A DNA stretch of 64,000 bases from Hamiltosporidium tvaerminnensis (GCA_022605425.2 JAKIMF020000013.1:682001-746000); one strand, 5' to 3'. Counted from the stretch's first letter, positions 11,001-22,179 are shown. Notes: generated by a model from the sequence alone, not told the origin. Program-made: numbers and translations.

Positions 11001-11421
11001 TGTGTGTTATTTTTATTTGGTGTGGTGGAGGAGAAGAAGTATCATTAAAGAGAAGAGTATCAGATAATAAAGATTTAGATTCCTTTGATTCTTTATTCTT
11101 AGATTCTTTATTCTTAGATTCCTTATATTCTTTATTCTTAGATTCCTTATTCTTAGATTCCTTATATTCTTTAGATATAGATTTAGATTTAAATGAAGAT
11201 ATAGATGTTGATTCATACAATGATGGTTTGGATAAAATATCAGATTTAACTTCATTTATTGGGTGGATATGTGTGTGTGGGTTCGGTGTTTGACAGATTG
11301 GACATTTATATGTAGTATGTAAATAAATAAGACGTGTTGCACATTTTACACAGAGAATGTGTGTACAGTTTAGTGTGGCTTGGTGTGTTGTTATTTGTTG
11401 AAGGCATACTGGACAATCCAT
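8041..11421 (-). CDS. HEL2: Hel2/ZNF598-like RING and C2H2 E3 ubiquitin ligase
   Basis: Hel2/ZNF598 ubiquitinates 40S proteins of collided ribosomes and starts ribosome-associated quality control. The N-terminus is a clean C3HC4 RING (Cys3, Cys6, Cys19, His21, Cys24, Cys27, Cys40, Cys43). A C2H2 finger follows near residues 163-185. Near 378-465 comes the zinc-finger block typical of the family, including CLFCKKYFYD, CTLCDRMGKKHQYYNTYDTL, HYSTNHYTC and a last Cys/His pair. A conserved helical segment lies near 740-825. About half of the 1126 residues are repeats such as EGV(R/S/N)DS, KGVNNS and QQGLNNS, encoded by GGGTGTTA words. They fill the linkers and almost the whole tail from residue ~830. 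The start ATG follows a six-C run. The ligase assignment rests on domain order; the repeats are unlike those of relatives I know. Confidence 0.85.
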   Translation of the reverse strand: MDCPVCLQQITTHQATLNCTHILCVKCATRLIYLHTTYKCPICQTPNPHTHIHPINEVKSDILSKPSLYESTSISSFKSKSISKEYKESKNKESKNKEYKESKNKESKNKESKESKSLLSDTLLFNDTSSPPPHQIKITHNSTQISFHSKHIYTSIISLMSLKCQLCSYISPTKNSLLIHYKSHDITPCYLCIYNRKEFPYEYPLYYIRSKGIGSIGGVSSKVSSLKGFSSKVSSLKGYSSSLEGVNVIGSGLKGIRDCRKGVSDKGEFEGVNNSIDDYKGVNKSIYEQRGVNNSIDDYKGVNNSVDEQRGVNTNTNEQQGVNNNIDEQRGVNNSTNEQRGVNTNTNEQQGVNKSPYNYHPLTPTTLTNTPITSHIISHPKCLFCKKYFYDTSKILNHMTHYHYLCTLCDRMGKKHQYYNTYDTLQLHYSTNHYTCKYKECIDSSCYVFCYKVEMYEHVVNFHNENIRYQDIRSIDNNSRLEGNGYVSGGEYVSGLEGVRDTGLEGVRDSNILEGFRDTGLEGVSDSNILEGVSNSIGRLEGVRDSGLEGVSDSIGILEGVSDSTHTYRGVISTTDTYRGVITTNNTYSDSTDNTPNTLTIPFINSSAYANEQGYGRVTIGSNVLRITRSNTNRKITINKIEKDRTEDTINNTSHDSISSSNKDSSRGNSNNTLINNSNKTLINNTPSIIPSNNTYHNSNIINTPSIIPSNNTYHNSNIINTPSNIPSNNTIPSYMDRTQSFIRNTNNINTYINKYYNIHNIYLSEQITLLHLNEISVEECCERICKKLGEKEFIRFFEGVICYIKDDVKGCVLKYVSCIKDRVLFPRFSNLKGDSSRGMLEGVNNKVGNIKGDSSRGMLEGVNNRGMLEGVNNKVSNIKGVSTSSRDSSLKGFNNKVGDYNGVNNKVSNIKGVSTSSRDSSLKGFNISSNRQQGVSTATRDSSLKGFNISRDIKGVNTSGKDSSLKGFNLSSNIKGVSTSSSNIKGVSNSTYKQQGVNNIKDVQQGLNHLSNKQQGLSNSKDVQKGLNNIKDVQQGLNHLSNIQQGLSNSKDVQKGLNNSKDVQQGLNHLSNKQQGLSNSKDVQKGLNNSIDVQKGLSNNTNNNTNDKDYKVIRIGRSIISIKKK
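8106..8935 (-). repeat. Coding tandem repeats in the Hel2-like tail
   Basis: On the plus strand, words such as AAGACCCTTTTGTACATCTTTACT and AACACCCTTTATATTACT recur in units of about 30-42 bases. Every unit keeps the reading frame. They encode heptad-to-14-residue repeats like DVQKGLNNS and NKQQGLSNS. The central part of the gene (9,640-9,960 and 10,360-10,760) holds related but distinct arrays. Confidence 0.9.
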
Positions 11422-11430
11422 AGGGGGGTA
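11422..11430 (-). promoter_or_regulatory. CCC-type start signal before the Hel2-like gene
   Basis: The coding strand reads ACCCCCCT directly before the ATG at 11421. The six-C run adjoining the start codon is the clearest example of a microsporidian-type start signal in this window. Confidence 0.6.
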
Positions 11431-11449
11431 AATTAAAATAGATATAAAG

Positions 11450-11800
11450 GGGTGATAAGTAGAAGGATAGAGGGTGTTAGTAATATGTTATTAGAGTGGT
11501 AGAGGGTGTTAGTAATTAGAGTGGTAGAGGGTGTTAGTAATAGAAGGATAGAGGGTGTTAGTAATATGTTATTAGAGTGGTAGAGGGTGTTAGTAAGTAG
11601 AGTGGTACAGGGTGTTAGTAAGTAGAAGGATAGAGGGTGTTAGTGATTAGAGTGGTAGAGGGTGTTAGTTAGTAGAAGGATAGAGGGTGTTAGTTAGTAT
11701 AAGGGTAGGGGGTGTTAATAATCGAGTGTTAGAGGGTGTTAATAATCGAGTAGTAGAGGGTGTTAGTAAGAGGTGTATTATAGGGTGTTAGCAATAGTAT
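11450..11800. repeat. AGAGGGTGTTAGTAA minisatellite upstream of the Hel2-like gene
   Basis: The plus strand repeats GTGGTAGAGGGTGTTAGTAA and GAAGGATAGAGGGTGTTAG about fifteen times. The GGGTGTTA word is here on the plus strand, whereas inside the neighbouring gene it lies on the minus strand. Confidence 0.9.
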
Positions 11801-12139
11801 TTACTAAGCTATTTATTTAATTAAAAAAATTAGAGAAGAATAGAAAAATATAAAAGTATAAATTGTAGAACCCTTATAAATATTTAAATACAAAATGTAA
11901 AGTGATTAGTGTTGGATATTTGTATTGTAAAATATTAGAGAATAAAAATAGGGTAATATTGGTATTTGGTATACTTTGTATTATAATATATAATATGGTG
12001 TTTTAAAGCTTATCAGTAGTTTTGATAAGTTTATAGAAAAACATGTGGTATTACTTAAAAGTTATTGTTATTAAGTAGAGGTGATTTTACAGAGATAGAG
12101 GTATATGTATTTGTTGTGATGAATACAAAGTTTATTAAA

Positions 12140-12370
12140 ATATAATTTTTTTTTTATATTTGGGACAAAGTTTATATAAATTTGTGATGAATAGAGTGTG
12201 AGTTGGTAAATTTAAAAGGGTTTTTTATTATATTTAGGACAAAGTTTTTATAAATTTGTGATGAATAGAGTGTGAGTTGGTAAATTTAAAAGGGTTTTTT
12301 ATTATATTTAGGACAAACTTTATATAAATTTGTGATGAATAGATTGTGAGTTGGTAAATTTGTTAAATGA
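12140..12370. repeat. ~75-bp tandem repeat, three copies
   Basis: Units containing GGACAAAGTTTATATAAATT and GTGATGAATAGAGTGTGAG start near 12162, 12237 and 12311. The third copy has some base changes. Confidence 0.85.
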
Positions 12371-15300
12371 TGGGCTAAATGAAACTAATACAAATACTTG
12401 AAGGGAGAGTGGATTGGAAAGAAATATTATATTTTATGGATATGTATACATTATTTATGAATTGGATTGTGTTCTAATATATTAGATGTAAGATATTTGT
12501 GGGAATATAAATTTTAAGAAGAAATAAATTATTTAAATTGAATACATTTCTATCTCATCAAAAAATATGCACCATCAGAAAAACGAAAGAAAATAAGGAC
12601 AAATAAATTAAAGCAATCATTGCTATTCATTATATTGTTGTTTTCTTTCCAAAAACGGGTCCCATCCGGGATTCCGATAATATTAAAATGAAAAATTGAT
12701 ATATCAGTAGAGCTTAAAAAAAATATTAACAAGAAAGTTAAAATAATAATTTTTCTGAGGAATTAATTATATGCCATTTTAGTATGTTTTTGATAAGAAT
12801 ATATTAAGATTTCACTTCAATTAGAAATGCACATACGTGACAATTCATCTGAGAAATGGTTAATATGCAATATATCATTTTATGTTACATACTTTATCTC
12901 AAATATATTTTTAAAAATAGTTTAAATGCTTTTGTTGGTTAAGAAAGATAACTTTATTATTGGAAATAATAAGTTTGAGGATTATAAAAAGTAACAATGA
13001 ACTAGGATGTGTGCAAGAAGAATACTGTTTCTTATAGGAACTATTTGATCGTATGAATACTTTGAAATAATAGGAGATGCAAAGAAAAACTCGACATTTG
13101 GGTAAATTTACAATAGCAAGAAAATTTCGTGCATGTGTAAAAAAAATATTTTCACGTCAATATAAATGTAAAAAAATTGTTTCTTGAAATAAATTTGCAT
13201 GCATTATCATTGCTAAACCATATACTAGATGTATATCTTAACCAGAAGTTCTTTTCAGGTTTTATGGTGCGGGTGTGTAATGCGGGTAAAAAATAAATCA
13301 AACTCTACACAAAATATAACTAAAACCTACCCAGCTTGTCTGAACCGATAAAAATCTTCTATAGATTTGTGTACATAACGATAATTAGTTTTGAAATTAT
13401 TATATTGTCTCAGAAGAAATAAAGAAATTTCTTCGAAAGAGCAGTTAGGCATAAGGCGAGAAATGGAAATAAAATACACTTGCACTAAAAAAGGCCATGT
13501 CAGTGTTAAAAAATATGGAAAAAAATTCAAGTGAAGCATTTAAGAAAAATCATAAATTGCTATTGTTAAAAAAATTAAAAATATTTATAAAATTATATAC
13601 ATTAAAAACCAATGACCACTTAGATCAATTGACTTTCAATGAGGGTTTGAGGAAATCTACATATGTCGCGTGTCGAACCAGTGTTTTTATTATCAAAAAC
13701 ATAACTGTATTTTTATACAGTGAGAAAATAAAACATCATGGAAGCTCTAAAATTTTGTAAAAAAAAGGCATTTGAGTAAAATAAAGATAGAAAAGGTTCT
13801 TAAAAACTACACATGAGAATAATTATGTATATATATTTGCTTTTTAAATATAAATATTAATTTGAGTCCTTAAAAGTTCTAGGAGTCACTTTCCTAAAGA
13901 AAAGATTCAAATAAATATGAAAGCTAAGGCCAATCGAATTAAAAATCGATGTAGAATTTAGAAAAATTAAACAAAGTACAAGTTATTGGGAAAATAATAA
14001 AGTAGAAAACCTCTTTTAAAGTGAGAATGTCATTCAACATCAGTTTAAAATTTTTGAAACGAAAAGCCATGTGTATTATTCTACTACATAATTATATTCC
14101 ATTGTATTTTCTTATAAAATATAAAATTATATGATATTTAAACTCCAATTATGGAGGAAAAGAAAGAAAAGAACTGGTGTGATAATATAAATCAACCTTT
14201 CTTTCTAACATTCTTTAGTTACACGAGTCAACAAACCTTTTGTTTAAAAATATAAAGCCAGTCTTTATCAAAGATACTTTTTTTATGAGTGTCTCGAGAG
14301 AGCTTACCACACTATGGAACACGAATTTGGTAAGCTAAGCTGCGGCTTATTTATAATGACTCGAAATACAATCGTTATGTTATAATTTAAGAAAGCATCG
14401 TAGATATATACTATATAAAGTACTTTAACAATCATTATCTTATGATTTACATAGGATAATCTGAACCATTATTTCGAAAATAAGCAAAATTTCTTTAGAT
14501 CTATGTAAAAAGTACTGGTAAGACGCAAATCTCGCATAAATTTGCGAACAATCTATATATTTATAAAAATTTTACGCCAACGAAGAATGATGTGTTAATC
14601 AAGCATAATAAAAAATTTAGGTCCTCAGTTTTGTATACAAAGATATTATATAAAAAAAATGAATATATGGAACACAAAAACACATTTAAAAATAGCCAAA
14701 TATAGCAAAACAAATATGAAACAATAACGTGATCAAATATGTTCTATCATATACCCAAAATGGTTCATAAACCACAATAAATGATATTATGCGACATTTT
14801 TTCTATATTTATCCCTAGTTACATTTGCAGATGAAAAATTTGTGGCTAGGTTGTCTTGAAACGCGTCCCAGGCCCCAATTTTACCATATTAAATATTAAA
14901 ACTTTTTAAAACTTTTTAAAATGATAGACGGAGAAACTTTTTAAAAATATATTTTATAATTTTTGCGATGAAAAGCAATGTTGTTGTTTGTTTCGTGCTA
15001 CTAGCAATAATTCATTTATATAGAATTATAAATATTTTTTTGGTGATAGATTATATTGAAACGTCATTAAAAAAAGTAGTTTGGTTCATTTTCAACACAA
15101 AAAGCAACCAAAAACATGTTTTATATTCTATGATTAAAAATTTAATGCAAAAAATATACAGGCAAATTCAGGAAATAATAGATGTTCATTTTTGAGTCTA
15201 AAACTAAAATTTACAATAAAAAAAACGAATTTTTTTTATTCTCTTAATGCTGTTATTTTATTTAGCTAAGACGTCATTGATTATCAGGAAGAATTAAAGC

Positions 15301-17336
15301 AAGGCGATAACTTCTACGTTTAGCATGTTTAGCAAAAAATACAAATGAGATTTTTTTTTCATACATCAAAGACCAGATAACAGTTCTTAGGTATATAAAT
15401 ATTATATTCGACTTTTTAAAATAATTATGAGATAGATTTTCATGTGACAAAACTCATTACGTATTATAGGTTATAACGCTAAAAATGATGAGTTTATAGT
15501 ATTAGAATATACTTCTAACTGGCACTAGGCCGGTGGGTATTAAATCTCTAGGTAAGGTTATATCTTAATATAGCAATTATATATTTATGAGTCAAAGAAG
15601 AAAATTTTAATGATCTTGACTTAAGAGAGAATTTGAACCTGCAGGAAAGAATATACCAATGAAATAATGGTACAATCAAAGTAAAAAACGGTAAATATGC
15701 AAAAAATATGTTTGTATCTCAAAAAAAAGTAAAATTTAGGCTATTCGAGGAATTCTTAAGCATGAGCACGTGGAAATAGATTAACAGATTGTAAAATCAA
15801 TTTGAAAAATTGTGAATTTGATTCACCATATATGTTTATGGCAATAAATTAAATGAATTGAGATTCAAATATAAAGTCGTATTTTGGGATTTAAATATAA
15901 TAACTAAAAACTCTCCTTGAGCTGCAAATTTAGATATATTTAAAATAGCACTTTAAATTAATTATTTGTGTTATAGTTAGAGACTATATTGTAGATAATT
16001 CATCAGAATTATCTTGTTGAGCTATTGATATTGTAAGAATACAAGCATTCATTTTATCGACAATGTGTCAAAAAAAAGACGAAACTTATTTTAATAGCAA
16101 TAAAAACCAGAATCAAGACAAAAGACTAGTATAAGCCGAAAATAAATATCAAAAAAATATTCAAATCAGCAAATATACATTAAAATTTTTTCACATATGT
16201 ATATTTATACATTAAAAAGTATTTATCCAATACAATACAAAATTATTTAGACAAAACTTTAAAATAGAAATGGAAACTTTTAAAAGATCTTTAAATATCA
16301 AAGTTTTTAAGATCGATGCAATAAGTCGATGTAAAGCTGTGAATATGGTAAAACAAATATAAAATGAAAATAGCCACATAAAATACGAATTAATTCTGCA
16401 ATCAAACAGTCTACTGTTTATAAATTCATAATGAATATAAAGTGTTTTTTGTCGAATATTTATAAATTCGCACATTTCGATTTTTTCTTGTATTAAAAAT
16501 TTACAGAAAATTGATTTGATTTTTACTTAGTATTTCTTTGTTTAAAAAAATTTACTGGTACACAAGTAGAACCAGAAGGCTTAAATTTATTTAAAAAATA
16601 GACTATTTGCCTTTTAATATGCGAACTATCTAAGGAGAATACTTTCTACATGTCGCCGATGTTTACATTGAAAATTAATTATGTCAGACATATATAACCT
16701 CGTAATATTTGTATAAGGAATCTACTGTGGAGAGCTTATCTTATATTGTTGAATCTTTTTATCTTCTTGTTAAAACGGGTATCAAAGTGTGATTACCTAG
16801 TAATAAATAATTTAAAAAATGGAGCTTCAAGTGAGGAGAAAATTTTTGTTTTATATAAACATCAATATTGCTGCAATTACTATTCTTTGAAGCGCAAGAA
16901 TACAATCGAAGCAAAACCACAGATAAACTATAAAATCAAACTTAAAAATCTTATCGATATCGAATGTAATTTGCAGATAAAAATATATTTTTGTTTTTCA
17001 GATTCTGGTTTGCACAAAGATATCTTTATTTAGTACCATAGTAAATAAAATCTAAAGCCCAAATTAACTTGGCTAAAACTTAATTTCAAAAAATGCGTCA
17101 GTTTGCTGAAAATGAAATACAAAAACCTTGTGAACCTATAGATTCATCAAAAATATAAATTTATGTTTTTTCATATCAGAAGTAAGCTGATTGAAGAAAA
17201 TTTAAGAATAGTTTAAAGTATAATCAAACAATAGAATGTAAACCTGTAATAATTTTTAGAATATCATGTAATGAAAATAAGTCTATTCATATTTAAATTC
17301 AGCAAGTAAAATATCAAAATTTAGATCAAGATAATT
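12371..17336. other. Gene-poor region with doubtful short frames
   Basis: No recognisable gene lies here. Two ATG-initiated frames, 13497-13760 (87 codons, Lys-rich) and 14968-15195 (75 codons, hydrophobic start), could be small proteins or leftovers of decayed ones. Nothing in them matches a family I know. A stem of eight base pairs, AGCTTACC at 14301 with GGTAAGCT at 14329, interrupts the AT background. The base composition is less extreme than in the satellite regions, as expected of old decayed coding DNA. Confidence 0.45.
14968..15195 (+). CDS. Possible small protein with a hydrophobic N-terminus
   Basis: This ATG-started frame encodes 75 residues. Residues 4-28 are strongly hydrophobic (VVVCFVLLAI start), as in a signal peptide or membrane anchor, and the rest is Lys/Ile-rich. 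There is no family match, no start signal and no conserved neighbour. In AT-rich DNA a frame of this length can occur by chance, so the call is weak. Confidence 0.2.
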   Translation: MKSNVVVCFVLLAIIHLYRIINIFLVIDYIETSLKKVVWFIFNTKSNQKHVLYSMIKNLMQKIYRQIQEIIDVHF

Positions 17337-17478
17337 AAAGAAAATAATAGAATACTAAGAGGTTGTATCTATGGCAATAATTTTAATTTATAGCATATAC
17401 AATTTACAAAGAAAATAATAGAATACTAAGAGATTGTATCTATGGCAATAATTTTAATTTATAGCATATACAATTTAC
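17337..17478. repeat. 71-bp tandem duplication
   Basis: Two almost identical copies of a 71-base unit, beginning AAAGAAAATAATAGAATACT and ending TAGCATATACAATTTAC, stand side by side from 17337 and 17408. They differ at one position (GAGGTT against GAGATT). Confidence 0.9.
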
Positions 17479-18200
17479 AAAGAAAATTGTTTGGTTGCGA
17501 AGTAAAAATATCATATAAAATTATATAAAACTTATATAATTACATTTAAAGAACACGGTAGATTTTGTGGATAAAATAATTGCTTTAAAAGAAGTCCTTC
17601 TATGTATCTCACATATTAGTAGAACTGTTTAATGATGTAAAAAAGAAAGTAGTCTTGTTCTCTTTCCAGATATTAAATTCAATTCTAGTTATATAGTGCT
17701 ACTAAATATATTCTGACTAAAACAAGGCGGAATCAAAAATAAAATGATTGGCTCTTTAAAGAAACCTCTAGGAAATTTTCCGGGAGAAAAAAAAATAAAA
17801 TCATATAAGTTGCTTGCCTTATGAATAAAAAAAATCTCAAAAAATATATTAAAATGCTTGTTTTCAAAAGAAATTTTATTCCTTAACATTATTAATGAGT
17901 TGATATCAATTTAAAATTCAAAGGATTTTATCTTTTGAGAAGTATTTTTGCTATCTTTCACAATTTAACTACTTAAAAATCTATTTCCGTTTTATTTTTT
18001 TCTCTTTTGTTCCTTAACAACGAATCATAAGAAACGATAAAAAAGTAAAAAAAATTCAAATTAAAATTTAAATGCTTATGAGTAAAAAAAGATCTTAAAA
18101 GTTATTATGAAAAATATTATTATAATTGAGTAAAGAACTACTAAGTATATACGAACTAATTATAGATATACAAAAATGTAAAGAAATACTCAAAAAATAC
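17479..18200. other. AT-rich spacer upstream of the tRNA gene
   Basis: I find no gene here. A 66-codon frame on the minus strand (17689-17889) has no recognisable similarity and I do not support it. Confidence 0.4.
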
Positions 18201-18281
18201 GTCGTCGGCAGGATTCGAACCTGCGCTCGCGGAGCGAACTAGTTTTCTAGACTAGCGCCATAACCACTCGGCCACGACGAC
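18201..18281 (-). tRNA. tRNA-Ser (anticodon AGA)
   Basis: The minus strand folds into a full type II tRNA. It has a seven-pair acceptor stem (GTCGTCG with CGACGAC), a D arm with GCC...GGC, an anticodon stem CTAGT/ACTAG with loop CTAGAAA, a long variable arm with GCTC/GAGC, and a T arm GCAGG/CCTGC with loop TTCGAAT. The anticodon AGA would be modified to inosine and decode UCU, UCC and UCA. There is no intron and no encoded CCA end. It is the only tRNA gene I found in the window. Confidence 0.95.
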
Positions 18282-18681
18282 TAAAAATTTATAAATATTC
18301 ATTATAAATTTTACAGTATACATACTTAAATCTGTAAACAAATTATATTATATACTCATTAGGTTAAGGTTGTCAATAATGTAACCTATATTTGAATATT
18401 TAGAAAAGCTTTAAAACATATAATGAGTATATTATAATTTGGTATTTATTATAATATCTTTCTACTAAATAACTATCAATATTTTATAAAAAACCAAATT
18501 GATACAGAGAAGTTATTGGTTTAACTTTAAAGAACGCCTTTATATTAAATTTAAGAATTATGAAATCTAAATATCAAATAAAATTTATTAGATAAATTAA
18601 AAAATTCGATTTGTGACAATTTATTAAGGAAATCTTTGTTAATGATAAACTTGATGTTAAAATAAAATTTTTAATAAAATT

Positions 18682-18850
18682 AAAGATTTCTAATAGATTA
18701 TAAAACCTTAAAATTTATTGATTAAATAATTTAAATTGGAAATACCAGTAAATTTTTAAAGATTTCTAATAGATTATAAACTTAGAATTTTTTAATTAAA
18801 TAATTTAAATTGGAAATACCAGTAAATTTTTAAAGATTTCTAATAAAATA
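18682..18850. repeat. ~76-bp tandem repeat, two and a half copies
   Basis: Units starting AAAGATTTCTAATAGATTAT at 18682 and 18758, with a partial third at 18832, share the tail GGAAATACCAGTAAATTTTT. Confidence 0.85.
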
Positions 18851-19050
18851 TAAACTTAGAATCAATTTTTTAATTAATAAATTGATTATCAAAAGTAATA
18901 TTATTAAATTCTGTAAAATAAGTAAAATTCCATTCTAGAAAAATATTTCAGAAATATTATAAAACTATATTTTAAAGATCTATAAATATAAACTCTAAAC
19001 AAAGAAATGATAAAGGATTTTATCCATAGTTATTAATTTATTTATTTATT

Positions 19051-19300
19051 GTAATTCGATAGATAAATAACTATGTATATCAACACATTAAATATTTCTT
19101 GATTTATTACCATCTTTCTAGTTGATGTAATTCGATAGATAAATAACTATAAATATCAACATATTAAATATTTCTTGATTTATTACCATCTTTCTAGTTG
19201 ATGTAATTCGATAGATAAATAACTATAAATATCAACATATTAAATATTTCTTGATTTATTACCATCTTTCTAGTTGATGTAATTCGATAGATAAATAAAT
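19051..19300. repeat. 76-bp tandem repeat, three copies plus a partial fourth
   Basis: The unit begins GTAATTCGATAGATAAATAA and starts at 19051, 19127, 19203 and 19279. Copies two and three are nearly identical. Confidence 0.92.
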
Positions 19301-20079
19301 AAAATATAATCACAAGTCCTAAATAAAATAGTGAATATTCTGTAATACTTTGAATTACAATACTGTTTGTAACACAAATAAAATTTATTAATATTATAAA
19401 CCAACAGAAATTCTATAAAAAAATATAAATGAAAATTAATTTTAATGTAAAGAGATTTATGAATTTGAAATGTGTAAAAAATTCAAGTAAAATTTAATAT
19501 AAGTTTTTAAATAAATTTTTCTTAAGAATAAAATTTATGAACACCTAGTGTATATATTTGTTTTAAATATAGAAATAAATACTTTGTATTAATCCGCAAG
19601 TATTTTTGTTTTAATTAAGCTATACAAGTATTATTGTTTTAAATATCAAAATAAATTATTTGTATTAATCTGCAAATATTATTGTTTAAATTAAGCTATA
19701 CAAGTATTATTGTTTTAATTAAGCTATACAAGTATTTTTTTTGTAGATTCAACATACATTTTAGATTATAATTCAAAAGAAAAATATTTGAACGGATTTT
19801 ATATAAAAATTTACTGTTTAAAGTAAAAGTAAAACATTAGAATGTAGACTGTATTAAATTACTATCAATAGAAATTTATAAAAATATTTTAAAATAAAAT
19901 AAACATTCAATATTAAGAATCTTAAATATTTTAATAACTCTTTTAAACTTTGATAACCTAATTATTTTGTTATATAAGATAAAATATTACTGTTAATTTA
20001 GATAAGATAAAGACATGAAATACTTGTCGATATCTCTCAAATGGTATTTAGTTAAAATTAGAAATGATATTTGTTTAAG
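19301..20079. other. AT-rich spacer with short repeats
   Basis: Between about 19560 and 19745 the words AAGCTATACAAGTATTATTG and TAATCTGCAAATATT recur four to five times. Otherwise I see nothing. Confidence 0.5.
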
Positions 20080-20268
20080 AAAAACAAACAATACACCATT
20101 TAATATCCAAGTTACTTTATTAGTTGTTAATCTTTAACGAAAAACAAACAATACACCATTTATCGTTCAAGTTACTTTATTAGTTGTTAATCTTTAACGA
20201 AAAACAAACAAAACATCATTTATCATTCAATTTACTTTATAGTTGTTAATTTTTAACGAAAAATATAT
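20080..20268. repeat. 60-bp tandem repeat, three copies
   Basis: The unit AAAACAAACAATACACCATT followed by CAAGTTACTTTATTAGTTG starts at 20081, 20141 and 20201. The last copy carries several substitutions. Confidence 0.88.
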
Positions 20269-21834
20269 ATTTTTGAGTTATACTGTGATATTATACTCAC
20301 AAACCAATAATTTATATTACGAATGTCAATATTTTACACGAATATAAGATTTGATTCGAAATGTTTACTTATTATAAATTATATTAGGTTAAATATTTTG
20401 TAAAAGTATCAAATACTTAGTTGAACAAATATTCATATATTCTTTATTACTTTTCTGTATTTGTGTGGCTAAAAATTTAAGTTAATCAATTTCATATTTA
20501 TTATATTAGTCTTGAGGTAATTATAAAAATCAAATTAAATATTTCTATGTGATCTTGGATTAGATATAAGAAAACCATTCATTTTTCTAAATATTTCTTA
20601 TATTCATAAAGAAATAAACATATTTAATATTTTATAAGGAGAAAGCATAAGTTTAATTATTATTATTCTAACGTTTATGTCTATTTATCATACAAGATAT
20701 ACAAATAAAAGTAAATTATAAATTTGTATTAAATTTTTATTAAATTAATATATAAGTTATATCTTTATCAAATATTTAATGTATCTCCAGGGTTTACTAG
20801 ATCATTGTTCATCGGACTTGATCGATATTCCATTGATGCTCGGAGCCTAAGCTATTTACATTCTAAAGATATGTAACCGATATTTAATGAGCAAAAAGTT
20901 CCTCAAGTGAGTTAATTTTTTTTTACCAGAAACGTAATTGAACAGCTAAACATATTTAAGTACCTCTTCTATTCTTAGTATAGCCTTTACTTATTACATT
21001 CTTTAAAAATCAAATTAGTTCCCGACTTAGATTTATTTCAGAGGCATACAGAGAGTCTATCTATCGTAAAAATGTCATACAGACGGGATAATCGCCAGTT
21101 AGGTCTTTTCAAGCTCTTAGAGGATATTTTTTATACAAACTGAGTTTATCTATCAAACCCAATGGATAAAATCATGTTTCTTTAGTTTTGCATTATCCTT
21201 TATACTCTCAATTCAAACTATAGTTATGTTACATAAAGCACTTGAACCAATTTTGTAGAATTTTTTTTTATTTGTAGATCTTCTTTCACCATACAAATTC
21301 CCATAGAATAACTAAAAATAGTTTTATTCATATTCCCAAAAATTAAAAAAAAGAATTCTCCGCCAGGTGCATTTAATCTTTCCGAAGAGATACCTTTTAG
21401 TATGATTATTCTTTCTTCAGTATTAAGAATAAAGTAAATTATATTTTCTCAATATTAAATGAGACGGTGAAAAATATTATTACAGCAGAAAGATAAGTGG
21501 ATAATTTTAGTTTTTATATTTTTTTTTGGAAAAACTTTGCTATCGTTTAAATAGAATCTAACTAAAAACATTACGATTATAATTCGGTTTCTATTCTTTT
21601 TGGTGCTTCTTAAAGTATATAAACCAAGACCGGTATTTAATTTATTCAATATAGGAAAATATATGTTGGGAAATACTTAGTATTAAAATAGTATTCGAAT
21701 TTAACCAAAACCTTTTAATATTTAAAAATGTTTGTTTTACTTAATGATTAAACAACTTTAGTTTGTAAAAACAAACAAATTCTAAGTTACAAAATATTTT
21801 ATAAGTATTAATTTACATTTTTATTTATGAAAAC
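20269..21834. other. Gene-free stretch
   Basis: No intact gene is visible. From 20780 to 21650 the base composition is less AT-biased and short frames on the minus strand overlap, which may be very old decayed coding DNA. I cannot name a source. Confidence 0.35.
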
Positions 21835-22179
21835 TTAAATTAATTTCATCATTCTTATAATATTCATTATTTTAATAGAAAGATTTCTGGCTTTTTCATT
21901 GATACCATGATATCGTAATCTAACTTCTTGTATTTCGTTTTGGTTTGGTACGTTTTCTGTGTTTCGTAGTATTTCAGAAAATAAATTATCTTCTTCAGTT
22001 TTAGAACATTCGGGTTTTTTGGTTCTTGTTTTTGGAATAGTCGAGTTTTGGTCATTTTTAGTTTTGGATATTTTTGGCGACTTCTTCTTTGATCCAAAAA
22101 ACTCAATTGCACTGAATCCTGCTATGAAACATATGAGAATTAAAGTACCGATCAATACTTTGTTTTTAGTAATTTTCAT
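21835..22179 (-). CDS. Small membrane-anchored or secreted protein of unknown function
   Basis: The 114-residue product starts at a proper ATG. After a short basic start (MKITKNK) comes one hydrophobic segment at about residues 8-28 (VLIGTLILICFIAGFSAIEF), which is a signal anchor or signal peptide. A Lys/Ser/Thr/Pro-rich linker follows at 30-62, then a more ordered tail rich in Glu, Arg and Ile. I recognise no family. Microsporidia have many small lineage-specific secreted proteins of this form. The gene is isolated, with AT-rich spacers on both sides and no CCC signal. It could still be a chance frame, but the hydrophobic start and the sorted composition argue for a real gene. Confidence 0.5.
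   Translation of the reverse strand: MKITKNKVLIGTLILICFIAGFSAIEFFGSKKKSPKISKTKNDQNSTIPKTRTKKPECSKTEEDNLFSEILRNTENVPNQNEIQEVRLRYHGINEKARNLSIKIMNIIRMMKLI

Noticed and set aside
14301-14336. Stem with eight base pairs as a possible terminator or RNA
   Set aside because: A single short stem in 64 kb is expected by chance, and no gene lies next to it.
16746-17033. A 95-codon plus-strand frame
   Set aside because: It begins with TTG and has no family similarity. I see no ATG start that would give a convincing protein.
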